From Sphingomonas hankookensis (GTDB lineage Bacteria; Pseudomonadota; Alphaproteobacteria; Sphingomonadales; Sphingomonadaceae), in assembly GCF_022664465.1 (NCBI RefSeq), contig NZ_JAKREV010000003.1, positions 124,001 through 188,000 on the forward strand: a DNA stretch of 64,000 nucleotides, in the 5' to 3' direction. Shown one piece after another: positions 8,691 to 17,449 of the stretch. The notes below the pieces were generated by a model, which was not told where the DNA came from, searched no databases, and was given only the letters and a program-made list of their open reading frames with translations. Made by a program: the position numbers and the translations under genes. Position 1 is the first letter of the stretch. Each line of letters starts with the position of its first letter.

Positions 8691-10679
8691 TCAGCCGCCG
8701 GTCAGTTCGGACAGGTCGGCGCACATCACCACCCGCACACCATCCGGGTCGTAGCGAATGTCGCTGTCACCGATACCGGCAAGGCCGAGGCGCAGCAGCT
8801 TCGATCCGAAACCGCGGCGCGACGGCATCACCACCGGCGGTCCGCCCTGTTCGCACCATGTCATTTCGATCCGCCCGGCGGCAACGTTCCATGCCAGCGC
8901 GATGCGACCATCGGCATTCGATAGCGCGCCATATTTGACCGCATTAGTGCCCAGTTCGTGCAGGATCAGCGCTAATGCCAGCGCCGCGCGTGCACCGAGC
9001 GCCACGTCGGGGCCGCTCAACGCCAGCCGATCGTCACAGCCGAACACCCCCAGCACCTGCCCGATCGTCGTACGCATGTCGGCGCCGACCCAGTTGCGTT
9101 CGACCAGCACGTCGTGCGCGACGCCCAGCGCCTGCAGCCGGCGCTCGAACGATTCCAACGGGGTGCGGTCGACCGATCCACGCAATGTCTGCGACGCGAT
9201 CGCCTGTACCATCGACAGCGTGTTCTTCAGCCGGTGCGCCAGTTCCTGGATCAGCAGCGTCTGGCGCGTTTCCGATTCGACCTGCGCCATGCCGACCTCG
9301 ACCCGGTCGGCGACCTTGCGCAGGAATACGATGTCCTCGCCGGTCCAGCGCCGTGGCTCGGACGCCTGCACGACGAACGCCGAAATGCTGCGGCCGTCGC
9401 GGCGGACCGGCACGATAACGAACGCGGCGATGCCGCGCCCGACCAGCGCAGCCGCCTGTGCCACGGTGCGCGGATCGCTGCCGACATCGTCGACCACGAC
9501 CGCCTCGCCCTGCGCGATCGACGCGGTGACCTCGCCATAGTCGGCGAAGCGGTGGCCGCCGCTGATCGAAGCGCGCTCGGCCGCGGTCCAGTCGCGTTCG
9601 ATCTCGACCGCGGACACGGTCGCGTCGATCCGGCCGAATCCGGCACAATCGACGTCGAGCGTCTGGCCCGCCAGCGTCGATGCGATGCGCGCGACGTCGG
9701 CAACGCTGTGACAGTCGCGCAGCATGTCGCCCAGTTCGATCAGCGCCGCCTGCCGCCGCGCCGCCGCGCGTTCGTCGGTGACGTCGCGCAGGATCGCCCC
9801 GAACCGGTCGCCGTCGATCCGGAAGCAATGGCCGCGGAACCAGCGGCGCAGGCGGGGGACGTGGTGCAGGAAACCGATCGCCTCGCCATCGACCAGCATC
9901 GCTCCCAACTGGTCCGCCCAATGCGCGGGTGCGGCGGGATCGAGTTGCCGTCCGGTCGCCGCCAGCATCGTCGCGCGATCGAACCCCGACAGCGCGAACC
10001 ATGCAGGATTGGCATCGACGAAGCGCCAGTCGATGACGCGGCCATCGGCATCGCGAATCGCCTCCCCCAGCGCGAAGCCGTCGCTGATATTCTCGAACAA
10101 TCGCTGCCAGCGCTGCTCGTTGCCGCTCAGCGCCGCCTCCGCCGCCGCCATCCGGTCCAGCGTCGCGTCACGTTCGGCCAGCAGATGGCGCAGTTCCAGC
10201 GTCGCCGCCGCCTGTCGTGCAAGGCTGCCCAGCATGTCGCGCTGCGTCGCGCTCAGCCCTTCGGGCCGGGCAACGGTATCGATGACGCACAACGTGCCGA
10301 CGGTGACGCCGCCGGCCAAGCGCAGCGGGACGCCCGCATAGAAGCGGACCTGCGGCCCTCCCGCGACGATGCCGCTGTCGCGCGTCCGCGGATCGAGCGA
10401 CAGGTCGGGAATGACGAGGATGTCGGCGTCGCTCGCCAGTACGTGGGTGCAGATCGCATCGTCGAGCGAGGTACCGCACAGGTCGGTCCCGACCTGTGCC
10501 ATGAACCATTGCCGGTCCCGGGCGATGACGGTGACCAATGCGACCGGGGCAGCGCAGATCTGTGCGGCAAGGCGGGCAAGGTCGCCCTGCGCGCCGTCGC
10601 CGATCGCCTCGATCAGCCGATAGTCACGAATGGCCGCCAGGCGCCGGTCCGATCCGTCGGTATCGATCATCGCCCCCAT
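8691..10679 (-). CDS. HWE-family sensor histidine kinase, GAF-PAS-GAF
   Basis: About 662 aa from ATG 10679 (GTG 10682 and ATG 10670 are alternatives). No membrane segment, so a cytoplasmic sensor. An N-terminal GAF domain (about 25-175), a PAS domain (about 195-310, with WRFVDANPAWFALSGFDR) and a second GAF domain (about 315-465) precede the kinase core. The core has the HWE/HisKA_2 signatures: ELAHRLKNTLSMVQAI with the phospho-acceptor His near 482, LILHELGTNAVKYGALS near 575 and TWCEQGGPPV near 615. Such kinases usually act in the general stress or light response through PhyR-type regulators, but no regulator gene is adjacent. Confidence 0.93.
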   Translation of the reverse strand: MGAMIDTDGSDRRLAAIRDYRLIEAIGDGAQGDLARLAAQICAAPVALVTVIARDRQWFMAQVGTDLCGTSLDDAICTHVLASDADILVIPDLSLDPRTRDSGIVAGGPQVRFYAGVPLRLAGGVTVGTLCVIDTVARPEGLSATQRDMLGSLARQAAATLELRHLLAERDATLDRMAAAEAALSGNEQRWQRLFENISDGFALGEAIRDADGRVIDWRFVDANPAWFALSGFDRATMLAATGRQLDPAAPAHWADQLGAMLVDGEAIGFLHHVPRLRRWFRGHCFRIDGDRFGAILRDVTDERAAARRQAALIELGDMLRDCHSVADVARIASTLAGQTLDVDCAGFGRIDATVSAVEIERDWTAAERASISGGHRFADYGEVTASIAQGEAVVVDDVGSDPRTVAQAAALVGRGIAAFVIVPVRRDGRSISAFVVQASEPRRWTGEDIVFLRKVADRVEVGMAQVESETRQTLLIQELAHRLKNTLSMVQAIASQTLRGSVDRTPLESFERRLQALGVAHDVLVERNWVGADMRTTIGQVLGVFGCDDRLALSGPDVALGARAALALALILHELGTNAVKYGALSNADGRIALAWNVAAGRIEMTWCEQGGPPVVMPSRRGFGSKLLRLGLAGIGDSDIRYDPDGVRVVMCADLSELTGG

Positions 10680-10729
10680 CACCTGCCCCTATGGCCGCGA
10701 TCGGGATAGCGATTACTGCCGAACGGCAC

Positions 10730-10758
10730 AAGGGCCGCGCCAGATTGGCACGGCCCTT
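10730..10758. terminator. hairpin at the 3' side of msrA
   Basis: Outer stem AAGGGCCG / CGGCCCTT (10730-10737 with 10751-10758) and inner stem GCCA / TGGC (10739-10742 with 10746-10749), giving a long stable hairpin downstream of the leftward msrA gene. It has no T tract on either side, so it could be a weak terminator or an mRNA 3' end stabiliser. A chance sigma-54-like match overlaps it. Confidence 0.5.
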
Positions 10759-10790
10759 GCAGAACTTACGGTCGATTTACCACGACGACG

Positions 10791-11333
10791 TCAGGCCGAT
10801 TCGGCCGCCTTGCTGCGTGCGGCGAAACTCTTGCGCAGCTTTTGCAGCTTAGGCGGGATGACCGCCATGCAATAGGGGTTCCGTTGCCCCTCACCGTCCC
10901 AATATTCCTGATGATAGTCTTCGGCCGGATACCAGGTGGAAAGCGGTTCGATGGTGGTCACGATCTTGCCGCGCCCCTCGCCCGCGCGCTCGATCCCGGC
11001 ACGCGCCGCGGCCTCCTGGCCCGCGTCGTGGGGGAAGATCGCCGAGCGATACTGGGTGCCGACGTCGTTGCCCTGGCGGTTCAGCTGCGTCGGGTCATGC
11101 GTCGCGAAAAAGATGTCGAGCATGTCGTCATAGCCGATGACGGCAGGGTCGTAGGTGATGCGGATCGCCTCGGCATGGCCGGTGTCGCCGCCGCAGACCT
11201 GCTTGTAGGTCGGATGCTCGACGCTGCCGCCGATATAGCCGCTTTCGACCTGTTCGACGCCGATCACGTCGCGAAACACCGCTTCGGTGCACCAGAAACA
11301 TCCGCCAGCGAAGGTCGCCTGTTCGGTAGCCAT
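10791..11333 (-). CDS. msrA: peptide-methionine (S)-S-oxide reductase
   Basis: 180 aa from MATEQATF, preceded by AAGGAG. Reduces the S-epimer of methionine sulfoxide in proteins and free Met, using thioredoxin. The catalytic motif is FAGGCFWCTEAVF near residue 11, and the conserved blocks GYIGG, HAEAIRITYDP, GTQYRSAIFP and YHQEYW follow. A longer frame upstream begins in the galE leader and is unlikely. It is divergent from galE, with about 65 bases between starts. Confidence 0.97.
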   Translation of the reverse strand: MATEQATFAGGCFWCTEAVFRDVIGVEQVESGYIGGSVEHPTYKQVCGGDTGHAEAIRITYDPAVIGYDDMLDIFFATHDPTQLNRQGNDVGTQYRSAIFPHDAGQEAAARAGIERAGEGRGKIVTTIEPLSTWYPAEDYHQEYWDGEGQRNPYCMAVIPPKLQKLRKSFAARSKAAESA

Positions 11334-11397
11334 TGCGTAATCTCCTTTGGTGAAAGAGATAGGCGCGCGAGACAGCGGTGCAATCGGGGGTACGGTA

Positions 11398-12393
11398 ATG
11401 GGCAAGGTTCTGGTCACGGGCGGCGCGGGCTATATCGGCAGCCATGCGGTGCTGGCGCTGCTCGATGCGGGCCATGACGTCGTCGTCGTCGACAACCTCG
11501 TCACCGGGTTCGACTGGGCGGTCGACCGCCGTGCGGCGCTGGTCGTCGCCGATATCAGCGACGACGTGGCGATGCGGGCGGCGATCGCCGAGCACGACGT
11601 GCACGCCATCCTGCATTTCGCCGGATCGGTGGTGGTGCCCGAATCGGTCGAGAACCCGCTCAAATACTACCGAAACAACACCGCCGCATCGCGCAGCCTG
11701 ATCGAAAGCGCGGTGGCCGGCGGAGTGAAGCACTTCATCTTCTCCTCGACCGCCGCGACCTATGGCATTCCGGAAGTGGTGCCGGTGCGCGAGGATTCGC
11801 CAAAACAGCCGATCAATCCCTACGGCATGTCGAAGCTGATGACCGAGATCATGCTGGCCGACGTCGCTGCGGTGCATCCGATCAACTACGCCGCGCTGCG
11901 CTATTTCAACGTCGCGGGGGCCGATCCGCAGGGCCGCAGCGGCCAGTCGACGGCGGGCGCCACCCACCTGATCAAGGTCGCGGTCGAGGCGGCGACAGGC
12001 AAGCGCGGCCATGTCGGCGTCTATGGCACCGACTTCGCCACGCCCGACGGCACCGGGGTGCGCGACTATATCCATGTCAGCGACCTCGCCGACGCCCATG
12101 TCCATGCGCTCGACCTGCTGATGGCCGATCCAACCAGCAACCACACGATGAACGCCGGCTATGGCCGCGGCTATTCGGTGCTGGAAGTACTCGACGCGGT
12201 CGACCGGGTGACCAACCACACCATCGAGCGCAAGCTGGAAGGGCGTCGTGCCGGCGATCCGGACGCGCTGGTCGCCGACAACAGCACGATCCTGTCGAAG
12301 CTGCCCTGGCGGCCGCAGCATGCCGATCTCGACAAGATTGTCCGCGATGCGCTGGGATGGGAGCGTAAGCTGGCGGAGCGGAACGGGGGGTGA
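11398..12393 (+). CDS. galE: UDP-glucose 4-epimerase
   Basis: 331 aa, normal length. NAD-dependent interconversion of UDP-glucose and UDP-galactose, supplying precursors for polysaccharide and LPS. The Rossmann loop is TGGAGYIGSHA near residue 8. The catalytic Ser/Thr region is FSSTAATYG near 122, and the Tyr-Lys pair is in NPYGMSK near 148. YFNVAGADPQG and TPDGTGVRDYIHVSDLADAH also fit GalE. The ATG at 11398 places the Rossmann start correctly. Confidence 0.95.
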   Translation: MGKVLVTGGAGYIGSHAVLALLDAGHDVVVVDNLVTGFDWAVDRRAALVVADISDDVAMRAAIAEHDVHAILHFAGSVVVPESVENPLKYYRNNTAASRSLIESAVAGGVKHFIFSSTAATYGIPEVVPVREDSPKQPINPYGMSKLMTEIMLADVAAVHPINYAALRYFNVAGADPQGRSGQSTAGATHLIKVAVEAATGKRGHVGVYGTDFATPDGTGVRDYIHVSDLADAHVHALDLLMADPTSNHTMNAGYGRGYSVLEVLDAVDRVTNHTIERKLEGRRAGDPDALVADNSTILSKLPWRPQHADLDKIVRDALGWERKLAERNGG

Positions 12394-12410
12394 TTCGCTC
12401 TACCTAAATC

Positions 12411-12493
12411 GTCGCCCGGCGAAAGCTGGGGCCTCTTGCGGTTCCTGCCCCGCGCGATAACCGGGAGATCCCAGCCTGCGCTGGGATGACGTC
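12411..12493. repeat. R1 element between galE and ligD
   Basis: Two-hairpin R1 element, slightly degenerate on the left (GTCGCCCGGCGAAAGCTGGGG) and intact on the right (GAGATCCCAGCCTGCGCTGG then GATGACGT). It fills most of the 126-base convergent gap. Confidence 0.75.
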
Positions 12494-12519
12494 CGTGGCA
12501 TCCGAATGACGCGCCAGCC

Positions 12520-14931
12520 CTACCGGTCCGGCAGCACCTGGTCGGCGACGCCCCACCTGGCCAACAACCGGCTGTCGGCACGTTTCACCAGCTCCGCGGA
12601 GTCGCGGATCGTCCAGCGGGCCGGACTGTCGATATCGTCCAGCTCGCGCCACGCCACCGGCGCGGCGACCGGCGCGCCCGCCCGTGCCCGCGCCGAATAG
12701 GGCAGGACGGCGGTGCTGCCACGCTGGTTGCGCAGCCAGTCGATGAAGATGCGGCCCTTGCGCTTCGCCTTCGCCATCGTCGCTGTGAAGCGGTCGGGTT
12801 CGGCCTGCGCCAGCGCGCGCGAAAAGCGGTCGGCGAAGTCCTTGACCGCCGGCCACCGGGCTTGCGAGGTCAGCGGTACGACGACATGCACCCCCTTGCC
12901 GCCCGACAGCATCGCGAAGCTGGCGAGGCCGAGATCGCCCAGATGCCGGTGGAGGTCATGCGCCGCGCGCTTCACATCGGCAAAATCCAGTCCTTCGTCG
13001 GGATCGAGATCGAACACCATCCGGTCGGGCCGCTCGACATCGCCGACCCCCGCACCCCAGCCGTGGAACTCGATCGTCCCCATCTGGACGCAGGCGAGCA
13101 GCCCTTCGGCATCCTGCACATAGAGATAGGGTTCGCGCCCGCCGTCCTTTTCCTCGATGGCTACCGACTGAACCGCATCGCCGAAGCTGCCCGCGTCATG
13201 TTTTTGGAAGAAACACGCCTTGGCCCGGCCCTGCGGACAGCGCACCAGACTGATCGGCCGGTTCGCCGCCCAGGGCAGCAGCAACGGCGCGACCGTTTCG
13301 ACATAGGCGGCAAGGTCGCCCTTGGTCAGCCGGTCGCCGGGAAAGATCACCCGGTCGGGGTTGGTGATGCGCGCCTTGGGCTCGCGCCCCAGTGCGGCCG
13401 GCATTTCGCGCACCACCTCCTTCGCCGCCTTGTCACCGCGTAGGCCGATGAAGCTCGCATGGCGGACGATGTTGTCGGCGGTGAATTCGGCAAAGGCGAC
13501 CTCGGCGACCAGCCTGGGCGTGACGAACCGCGCGCCGCGCCGGACGGCGGCGGGCAGGTCGAGCGGCGGCGTCTTGCGCGCTAGTGGTGCCAGCGCGTCG
13601 CGCACCTGCATCAGCGTCGCGGCGTCGAAGCCGGTGCCGACCCGCCCGGCATAGGTCAGGCCCTCCTCGCCCTGCACCGCCAGCAACAGCGACTTGAACG
13701 GCCGCCCGCGCGCTTCGCTCGGGCTCCAGCCGACGATCACGAACTCCTGCCGATGGGTGCATTTGACCTTCACCCACGCCTTCGACCGCGTGCCGCGATA
13801 GGGGGCGTCGGCCTGTTTCGACACGATCCCCTCATAGCCTTCGCGGCACATCGCCGCGAACAGTTGCTCGCCCGATCCGGTGACATGGTCGGAATAGGCA
13901 AGGCGCGGATCGGCATCGGCGAGGATGGCGCGCAGCCGTTCCTTGCGCTGCACCAGCGGTTCGGCACGGCGATCACCTTCACCGTCATGGAGCAGGTCGA
14001 ACAGGAAGCAGCGCATGTCGCCGCCCTCCTTGATCGCCGCCTGCAACGTCGAGAAATCGGGCTTGCCGTCGTGCAGCGCCACGACCTCGCCATCGAGCAG
14101 CAAGCCGGGCGGCAGCGATGCCGCCGCTTCGGCAATGCCGGGAAATTTGTCGGTCCAGTCGAGTCCGGTGCGGGTGTAGATGCGCGGCCCGTCGCCACCC
14201 GTCGCGATCAGGATGCGATAGCCGTCATATTTGACCTCGTGCAGCCAGTTACCACCCGCCGGCACGCTGTCGACCAACGTCGCCAGTTGCGGTTCGGCGA
14301 AGGCGGGGCGAGCAACCTTCGTCTTCGTCCGCTTCTTCGTTTTCACCGGCGGCTTGTCGGCGGCGATCTCCTCCATCGTCCGGCCGGTCTTGACGCTGGT
14401 CAGCAGCGTCGCGGTAAGCGTGTCGGTGCCGCCCGCCTCCCCGTCCGCGACCTTGCGCAACAGCCAGTTCTCGCGCTTCTCGTTGCCGCGCGGTTTCAGA
14501 CGGACCAGCAGCCACTCGCCGCGCATCCGCTGCCCGGCGAGGACGAAGTGCAAATGGCCCTTGTCCAGGTCCTTGGCCGACTTGCCCTTGATCGGCGACC
14601 ACGTCCCCTCGTCCCACAGCATCACCGTGCCGCCGCCATATTCGCCCGCCGGGATCACCCCTTCGAACGTCGCATAGGACAGCGGATGATCCTCGGTCCG
14701 CACCGACAACCGCTTCTGGTCGGGGTCGAGGCTGGGGCCACGCGTTACCGCCCAGCTTTTGAGCACGCCGTCGATTTCCAGCCGGAAGTCGTAATGCAGC
14801 CGCGTCGCGTCGTGCTTCTGCACAATAAAGCGATTGCCGTTGCCCTTCGCCAGCGTGCCGGCCGGTTCGGCGGTGCGCGCGAAATCGCGCTTGGCATTGT
14901 AGGTCGCCAGTGGATCGGGCTTGCGCGCCAT
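12520..14931 (-). CDS. ligD: DNA ligase D, multifunctional NHEJ enzyme
   Basis: 803 aa, with domain order phosphoesterase, ligase, polymerase. The phosphoesterase domain (about 15-165) has QKHDATRLHYDFRLEIDG with His40 and His46. The ATP-dependent ligase domain (about 210-500) has the adenylated Lys234 in EVKYDGYRI, then LLDGEVVALHDG and SKAWVKVKC. The primase-polymerase domain (about 520-790) has FDLDPDEGLDFADV with the metal Asp pair and SGGKGVHVVVPL. With Ku it repairs double-strand breaks by non-homologous end joining, trimming, filling and sealing ends. Its ATG lies one base after the ku stop, so the two are co-transcribed. Confidence 0.97.
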   Translation of the reverse strand: MARKPDPLATYNAKRDFARTAEPAGTLAKGNGNRFIVQKHDATRLHYDFRLEIDGVLKSWAVTRGPSLDPDQKRLSVRTEDHPLSYATFEGVIPAGEYGGGTVMLWDEGTWSPIKGKSAKDLDKGHLHFVLAGQRMRGEWLLVRLKPRGNEKRENWLLRKVADGEAGGTDTLTATLLTSVKTGRTMEEIAADKPPVKTKKRTKTKVARPAFAEPQLATLVDSVPAGGNWLHEVKYDGYRILIATGGDGPRIYTRTGLDWTDKFPGIAEAAASLPPGLLLDGEVVALHDGKPDFSTLQAAIKEGGDMRCFLFDLLHDGEGDRRAEPLVQRKERLRAILADADPRLAYSDHVTGSGEQLFAAMCREGYEGIVSKQADAPYRGTRSKAWVKVKCTHRQEFVIVGWSPSEARGRPFKSLLLAVQGEEGLTYAGRVGTGFDAATLMQVRDALAPLARKTPPLDLPAAVRRGARFVTPRLVAEVAFAEFTADNIVRHASFIGLRGDKAAKEVVREMPAALGREPKARITNPDRVIFPGDRLTKGDLAAYVETVAPLLLPWAANRPISLVRCPQGRAKACFFQKHDAGSFGDAVQSVAIEEKDGGREPYLYVQDAEGLLACVQMGTIEFHGWGAGVGDVERPDRMVFDLDPDEGLDFADVKRAAHDLHRHLGDLGLASFAMLSGGKGVHVVVPLTSQARWPAVKDFADRFSRALAQAEPDRFTATMAKAKRKGRIFIDWLRNQRGSTAVLPYSARARAGAPVAAPVAWRELDDIDSPARWTIRDSAELVKRADSRLLARWGVADQVLPDR

Positions 14932-14932
14932 G

Positions 14933-15805
14933 TCAGGCCCGCTTGCGCGTCGTAGTGGTCTTTTTCGCCGGCGCACGTTTCCTGGGCGCCGCCTTTTTCG
15001 CGGGCGCCTTGGCTGCCCCGCCCTTTTCGAGCGATTTCTTGAGGGCGGCCATCAGGTCGACGACATTGCCGCCGCTCGGGCGTTCGTCGCCTTCCGTATC
15101 GACGATCTTGCGCCCCTTGGCCTTCACCTTGCGCTCGACCAGGTCCTTCAGCGCATCGACATAGCGGTCGTGAAACTCCTGCGGATCGAACTTCGCCGTC
15201 TTCTTGGCGATCAGTGTTTCCGCCAGGTCGAGCAGATCCTCGTCGGGCTTGGCATCGGGGATGTCGCGGAAATAGCCCTGTGCGCGGTTGACCTCATCGG
15301 CATAGCGCAACGTTTCCAGCACCAGCCCGCGCCCGCAGGGTTTGAGGCTGACGACATATTCGCGCCCGCGCAGCGCCAGCTGCCCCAGGCCGACCTTCTT
15401 CGTCCGCTTCAACGCCTCGCGCAGGACGATGAACGCCTCTTCGGCGAGGTCGTCGGCGGGCACGACGAAATAGGGTTTCTCGTAATAGATCACGTCGATC
15501 TCGTGCGCGTCGACGAACTGGGTCAGCTCCAGCGTCTTCTTCGATTCCAGCTTGACCGCGTCGATCTCCTCCTGGTCGAGCAGGACGTATTCGCCCTTTT
15601 CGATCTGGTAGCCCTTCATGATCTCGTCGGGATCGACGGGTCCGATCCCGGTCACCGACTTTTCGTAATGGATCGGCTTGCCGCTGGGTTCGTGGATCTG
15701 GCGAAAGCTGATGCTCGCGCCCGATTTGGTCGCGCTATAGATTTCGACCGGTATCGATACGAGGGCGAGGCGGATCTGCCCCTGCCAATATGCCCGTGCC
15801 GCCAT
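14933..15805 (-). CDS. ku: Ku homodimer protein for non-homologous end joining
   Basis: 290 aa from MAARAYWQGQ, with a G-rich ribosome site just upstream. Bacterial Ku forms a ring on broken DNA ends and recruits LigD. The Ku core runs about 1-230 (LALVSIPVEIYSATKS, GYQIEKGEYVLLDQEEI, YFVVPADDLAEEAFIVLREA). The C-terminus is a Lys/Arg/Ala tail of about 30 residues, a DNA-binding extension seen in many bacterial Ku proteins. It is the first gene of the ku-ligD operon and divergent from pdxH with a 115-base gap. Confidence 0.97.
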   Translation of the reverse strand: MAARAYWQGQIRLALVSIPVEIYSATKSGASISFRQIHEPSGKPIHYEKSVTGIGPVDPDEIMKGYQIEKGEYVLLDQEEIDAVKLESKKTLELTQFVDAHEIDVIYYEKPYFVVPADDLAEEAFIVLREALKRTKKVGLGQLALRGREYVVSLKPCGRGLVLETLRYADEVNRAQGYFRDIPDAKPDEDLLDLAETLIAKKTAKFDPQEFHDRYVDALKDLVERKVKAKGRKIVDTEGDERPSGGNVVDLMAALKKSLEKGGAAKAPAKKAAPRKRAPAKKTTTTRKRA

Positions 15806-15920
15806 GCCACCACCCCCGAAATCGTTGCTCAACCGATTCAATTCGCAGGGGAAAGAGTCGTTCCGATCCGGGCATGGCCGGCGGGGTGAAATCCGCCACA
15901 AAAGGGCGTATGGCGACGCG

Positions 15921-16496
15921 ATGACCGATCCTTTTGCCCTGTTCGATCAATGGTACGCCGAGGCGAAGGCCAGCGAGCCGAACGATCCCAATGCGATGGC
16001 GCTCGCCACCGCCGATGCCGATGGCCGGCCGTCGGTGCGGATGGTGCTGCTGAAGGGGCACGGCCCCGATGGCTTCGTGTTCTACACCAATCGCGAGGGG
16101 CGCAAGGCGGCCGATCTTTCCGCCAATCCGAACGCGGCGCTGCTGTTCCACTGGAAATCGCTGCGTCGGCAGATCCGGATCGAGGGGCCGGTAACGCTCG
16201 CCACCGATGCCGAATCCGACGGCTATTTCGCGTCGCGCAGCCGTGATTCGCAGCTCGGCGCATGGGCATCGGACCAGTCGCGTCCGCTCGATTCGCGCGA
16301 CACGTTCGAGGCGCGCTTCGCCGAGGTGCAGGCGCGGTTCGAGGGACAGGACGTGCCCCGCCCGCCCTTCTGGGGCGGTTATCGCGTGACGCCAAAGACC
16401 ATCGAGTTCTGGCAGGACCGCGCGCACCGGCTGCACGAACGGCGCGTCTTCACCGCGGCCGACGGGGGTTGGTCCGAAGGGTTGCTGTTCCCATGA
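15921..16496 (+). CDS. pdxH: pyridoxamine 5'-phosphate oxidase
   Basis: 191 aa. FMN enzyme that oxidises pyridoxine or pyridoxamine 5'-phosphate to pyridoxal 5'-phosphate. Family blocks: PNAMALATADADGRPSVRMV (substrate and FMN), FVFYTNREGRKAADL, AALLFHWKSLRRQIRIEG, FASRSRDSQLGAWAS and the C-terminal PPFWGGYRVTP with RLHERRVF. It is somewhat shorter than the E. coli enzyme because of a short N-terminus. Its stop overlaps the next start (ATGA). Confidence 0.96.
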   Translation: MTDPFALFDQWYAEAKASEPNDPNAMALATADADGRPSVRMVLLKGHGPDGFVFYTNREGRKAADLSANPNAALLFHWKSLRRQIRIEGPVTLATDAESDGYFASRSRDSQLGAWASDQSRPLDSRDTFEARFAEVQARFEGQDVPRPPFWGGYRVTPKTIEFWQDRAHRLHERRVFTAADGGWSEGLLFP

Positions 16497-17449
16497 CGGA
16501 AACCGAACGCAAGCGGGTAATCCCGCTCGCCACCCGCGCCGCCATCGCGTCGGTGACGATGGCGCTGTTCCTGCTGGGACTGAAGGGCTTCGCGGCGTGG
16601 CATACCGGGTCGGTGGCGATGCTCGGCAGTTTGGCCGACACCGCGCTCGACCTGCTCGCCAGCCTTGTGACGCTGTACGGGGTGCGCCTTGCGGCGACGC
16701 CGGCCGATCACGACCACCGTTTCGGGCATGGCAAGGCGGAGGCGCTGGCGGCGTTGTTTCAGGTTATGCTCATCACCGCATCGGCGGCGGGCATCGCGTG
16801 GCGCGCGATCGCCGCCTTCGGTGCGCCGGGCGAGACGCAGGATGTCGAGTTCGGCATCGGCGTGTCGGTGATTGCGATCCTCGCCACCTTCGCGCTGCTG
16901 GCCTATCAGAAGTCGATCATCGACCGCACCGGATCGGTCGCGATCCGGGCGGACAACGTCCATTATCAAAGCGATCTGCTGCTCAACCTTGCCGTCATCG
17001 TCGCGATGGTGCTCGACCAGATGTTCGGGGTGAGGGGTGCCGATCCGGTGATGGGCATATTGATCGCGCTGTGGCTCGGCTGGGGCGCGTTCCAGGCGTC
17101 GAGCCAGGCGATCGACCAGCTGATGGACAAGGAATGGCCCGAGGACGAACGGCGCGCCTTCCTCGACGTCGCCGCCCGGCAGGACGGGTTGCGCGGCATC
17201 CACGACTTTCGCACCCGCCGTTCGGGCAGCCACGATTTCGCGCAATTCCATATGGAGGTCGCGCGCGACATGACCGTCGCCGAGGCGCATGACGTGGTCG
17301 AAGGCGTCGAGCGCGCGTTGCGCCAGGCCTTCCCGAAGGTCGAGGTACTGATTCACCTCGATCCGGAAGGGCATGTCGATACCGACAATCCGCTGGTCGA
17401 GGCGGACGTCACGCCGCACTGGTTCGGCAAGCGCGTGGGAAGTTACTGA
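16493..17449 (+). CDS. cation diffusion facilitator transporter, FieF-like
   Basis: 318 aa. Inner-membrane efflux carrier exchanging divalent metal (Zn, Fe, Co or Cd) for protons. Six helices are followed by a cytoplasmic metal-binding domain of about 90 residues. Metal-site motifs: LADTALDLLAS in helix 2 (the two Asp) and VHYQSDLLLN in helix 5 (His and Asp). HDHRFGHGKAEALA follows helix 2. The C-terminal domain contains IHDFRTRRSGSHDF and VLIHLDP. It overlaps pdxH by four bases and the PhzF gene by one. The exact metal cannot be told from sequence. Confidence 0.93.
   Translation: MTETERKRVIPLATRAAIASVTMALFLLGLKGFAAWHTGSVAMLGSLADTALDLLASLVTLYGVRLAATPADHDHRFGHGKAEALAALFQVMLITASAAGIAWRAIAAFGAPGETQDVEFGIGVSVIAILATFALLAYQKSIIDRTGSVAIRADNVHYQSDLLLNLAVIVAMVLDQMFGVRGADPVMGILIALWLGWGAFQASSQAIDQLMDKEWPEDERRAFLDVAARQDGLRGIHDFRTRRSGSHDFAQFHMEVARDMTVAEAHDVVEGVERALRQAFPKVEVLIHLDPEGHVDTDNPLVEADVTPHWFGKRVGSY

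Noticed and set aside
9114..10709. 531-codon frame on the plus strand over the HWE kinase
   Set aside because: Shadow of the kinase gene; no recognisable domain.
12411..12493. CRISPR array or terminators made of the repeated hairpins
   Set aside because: Copies are single, dispersed and inverted with no regular spacers; they lack T tracts.
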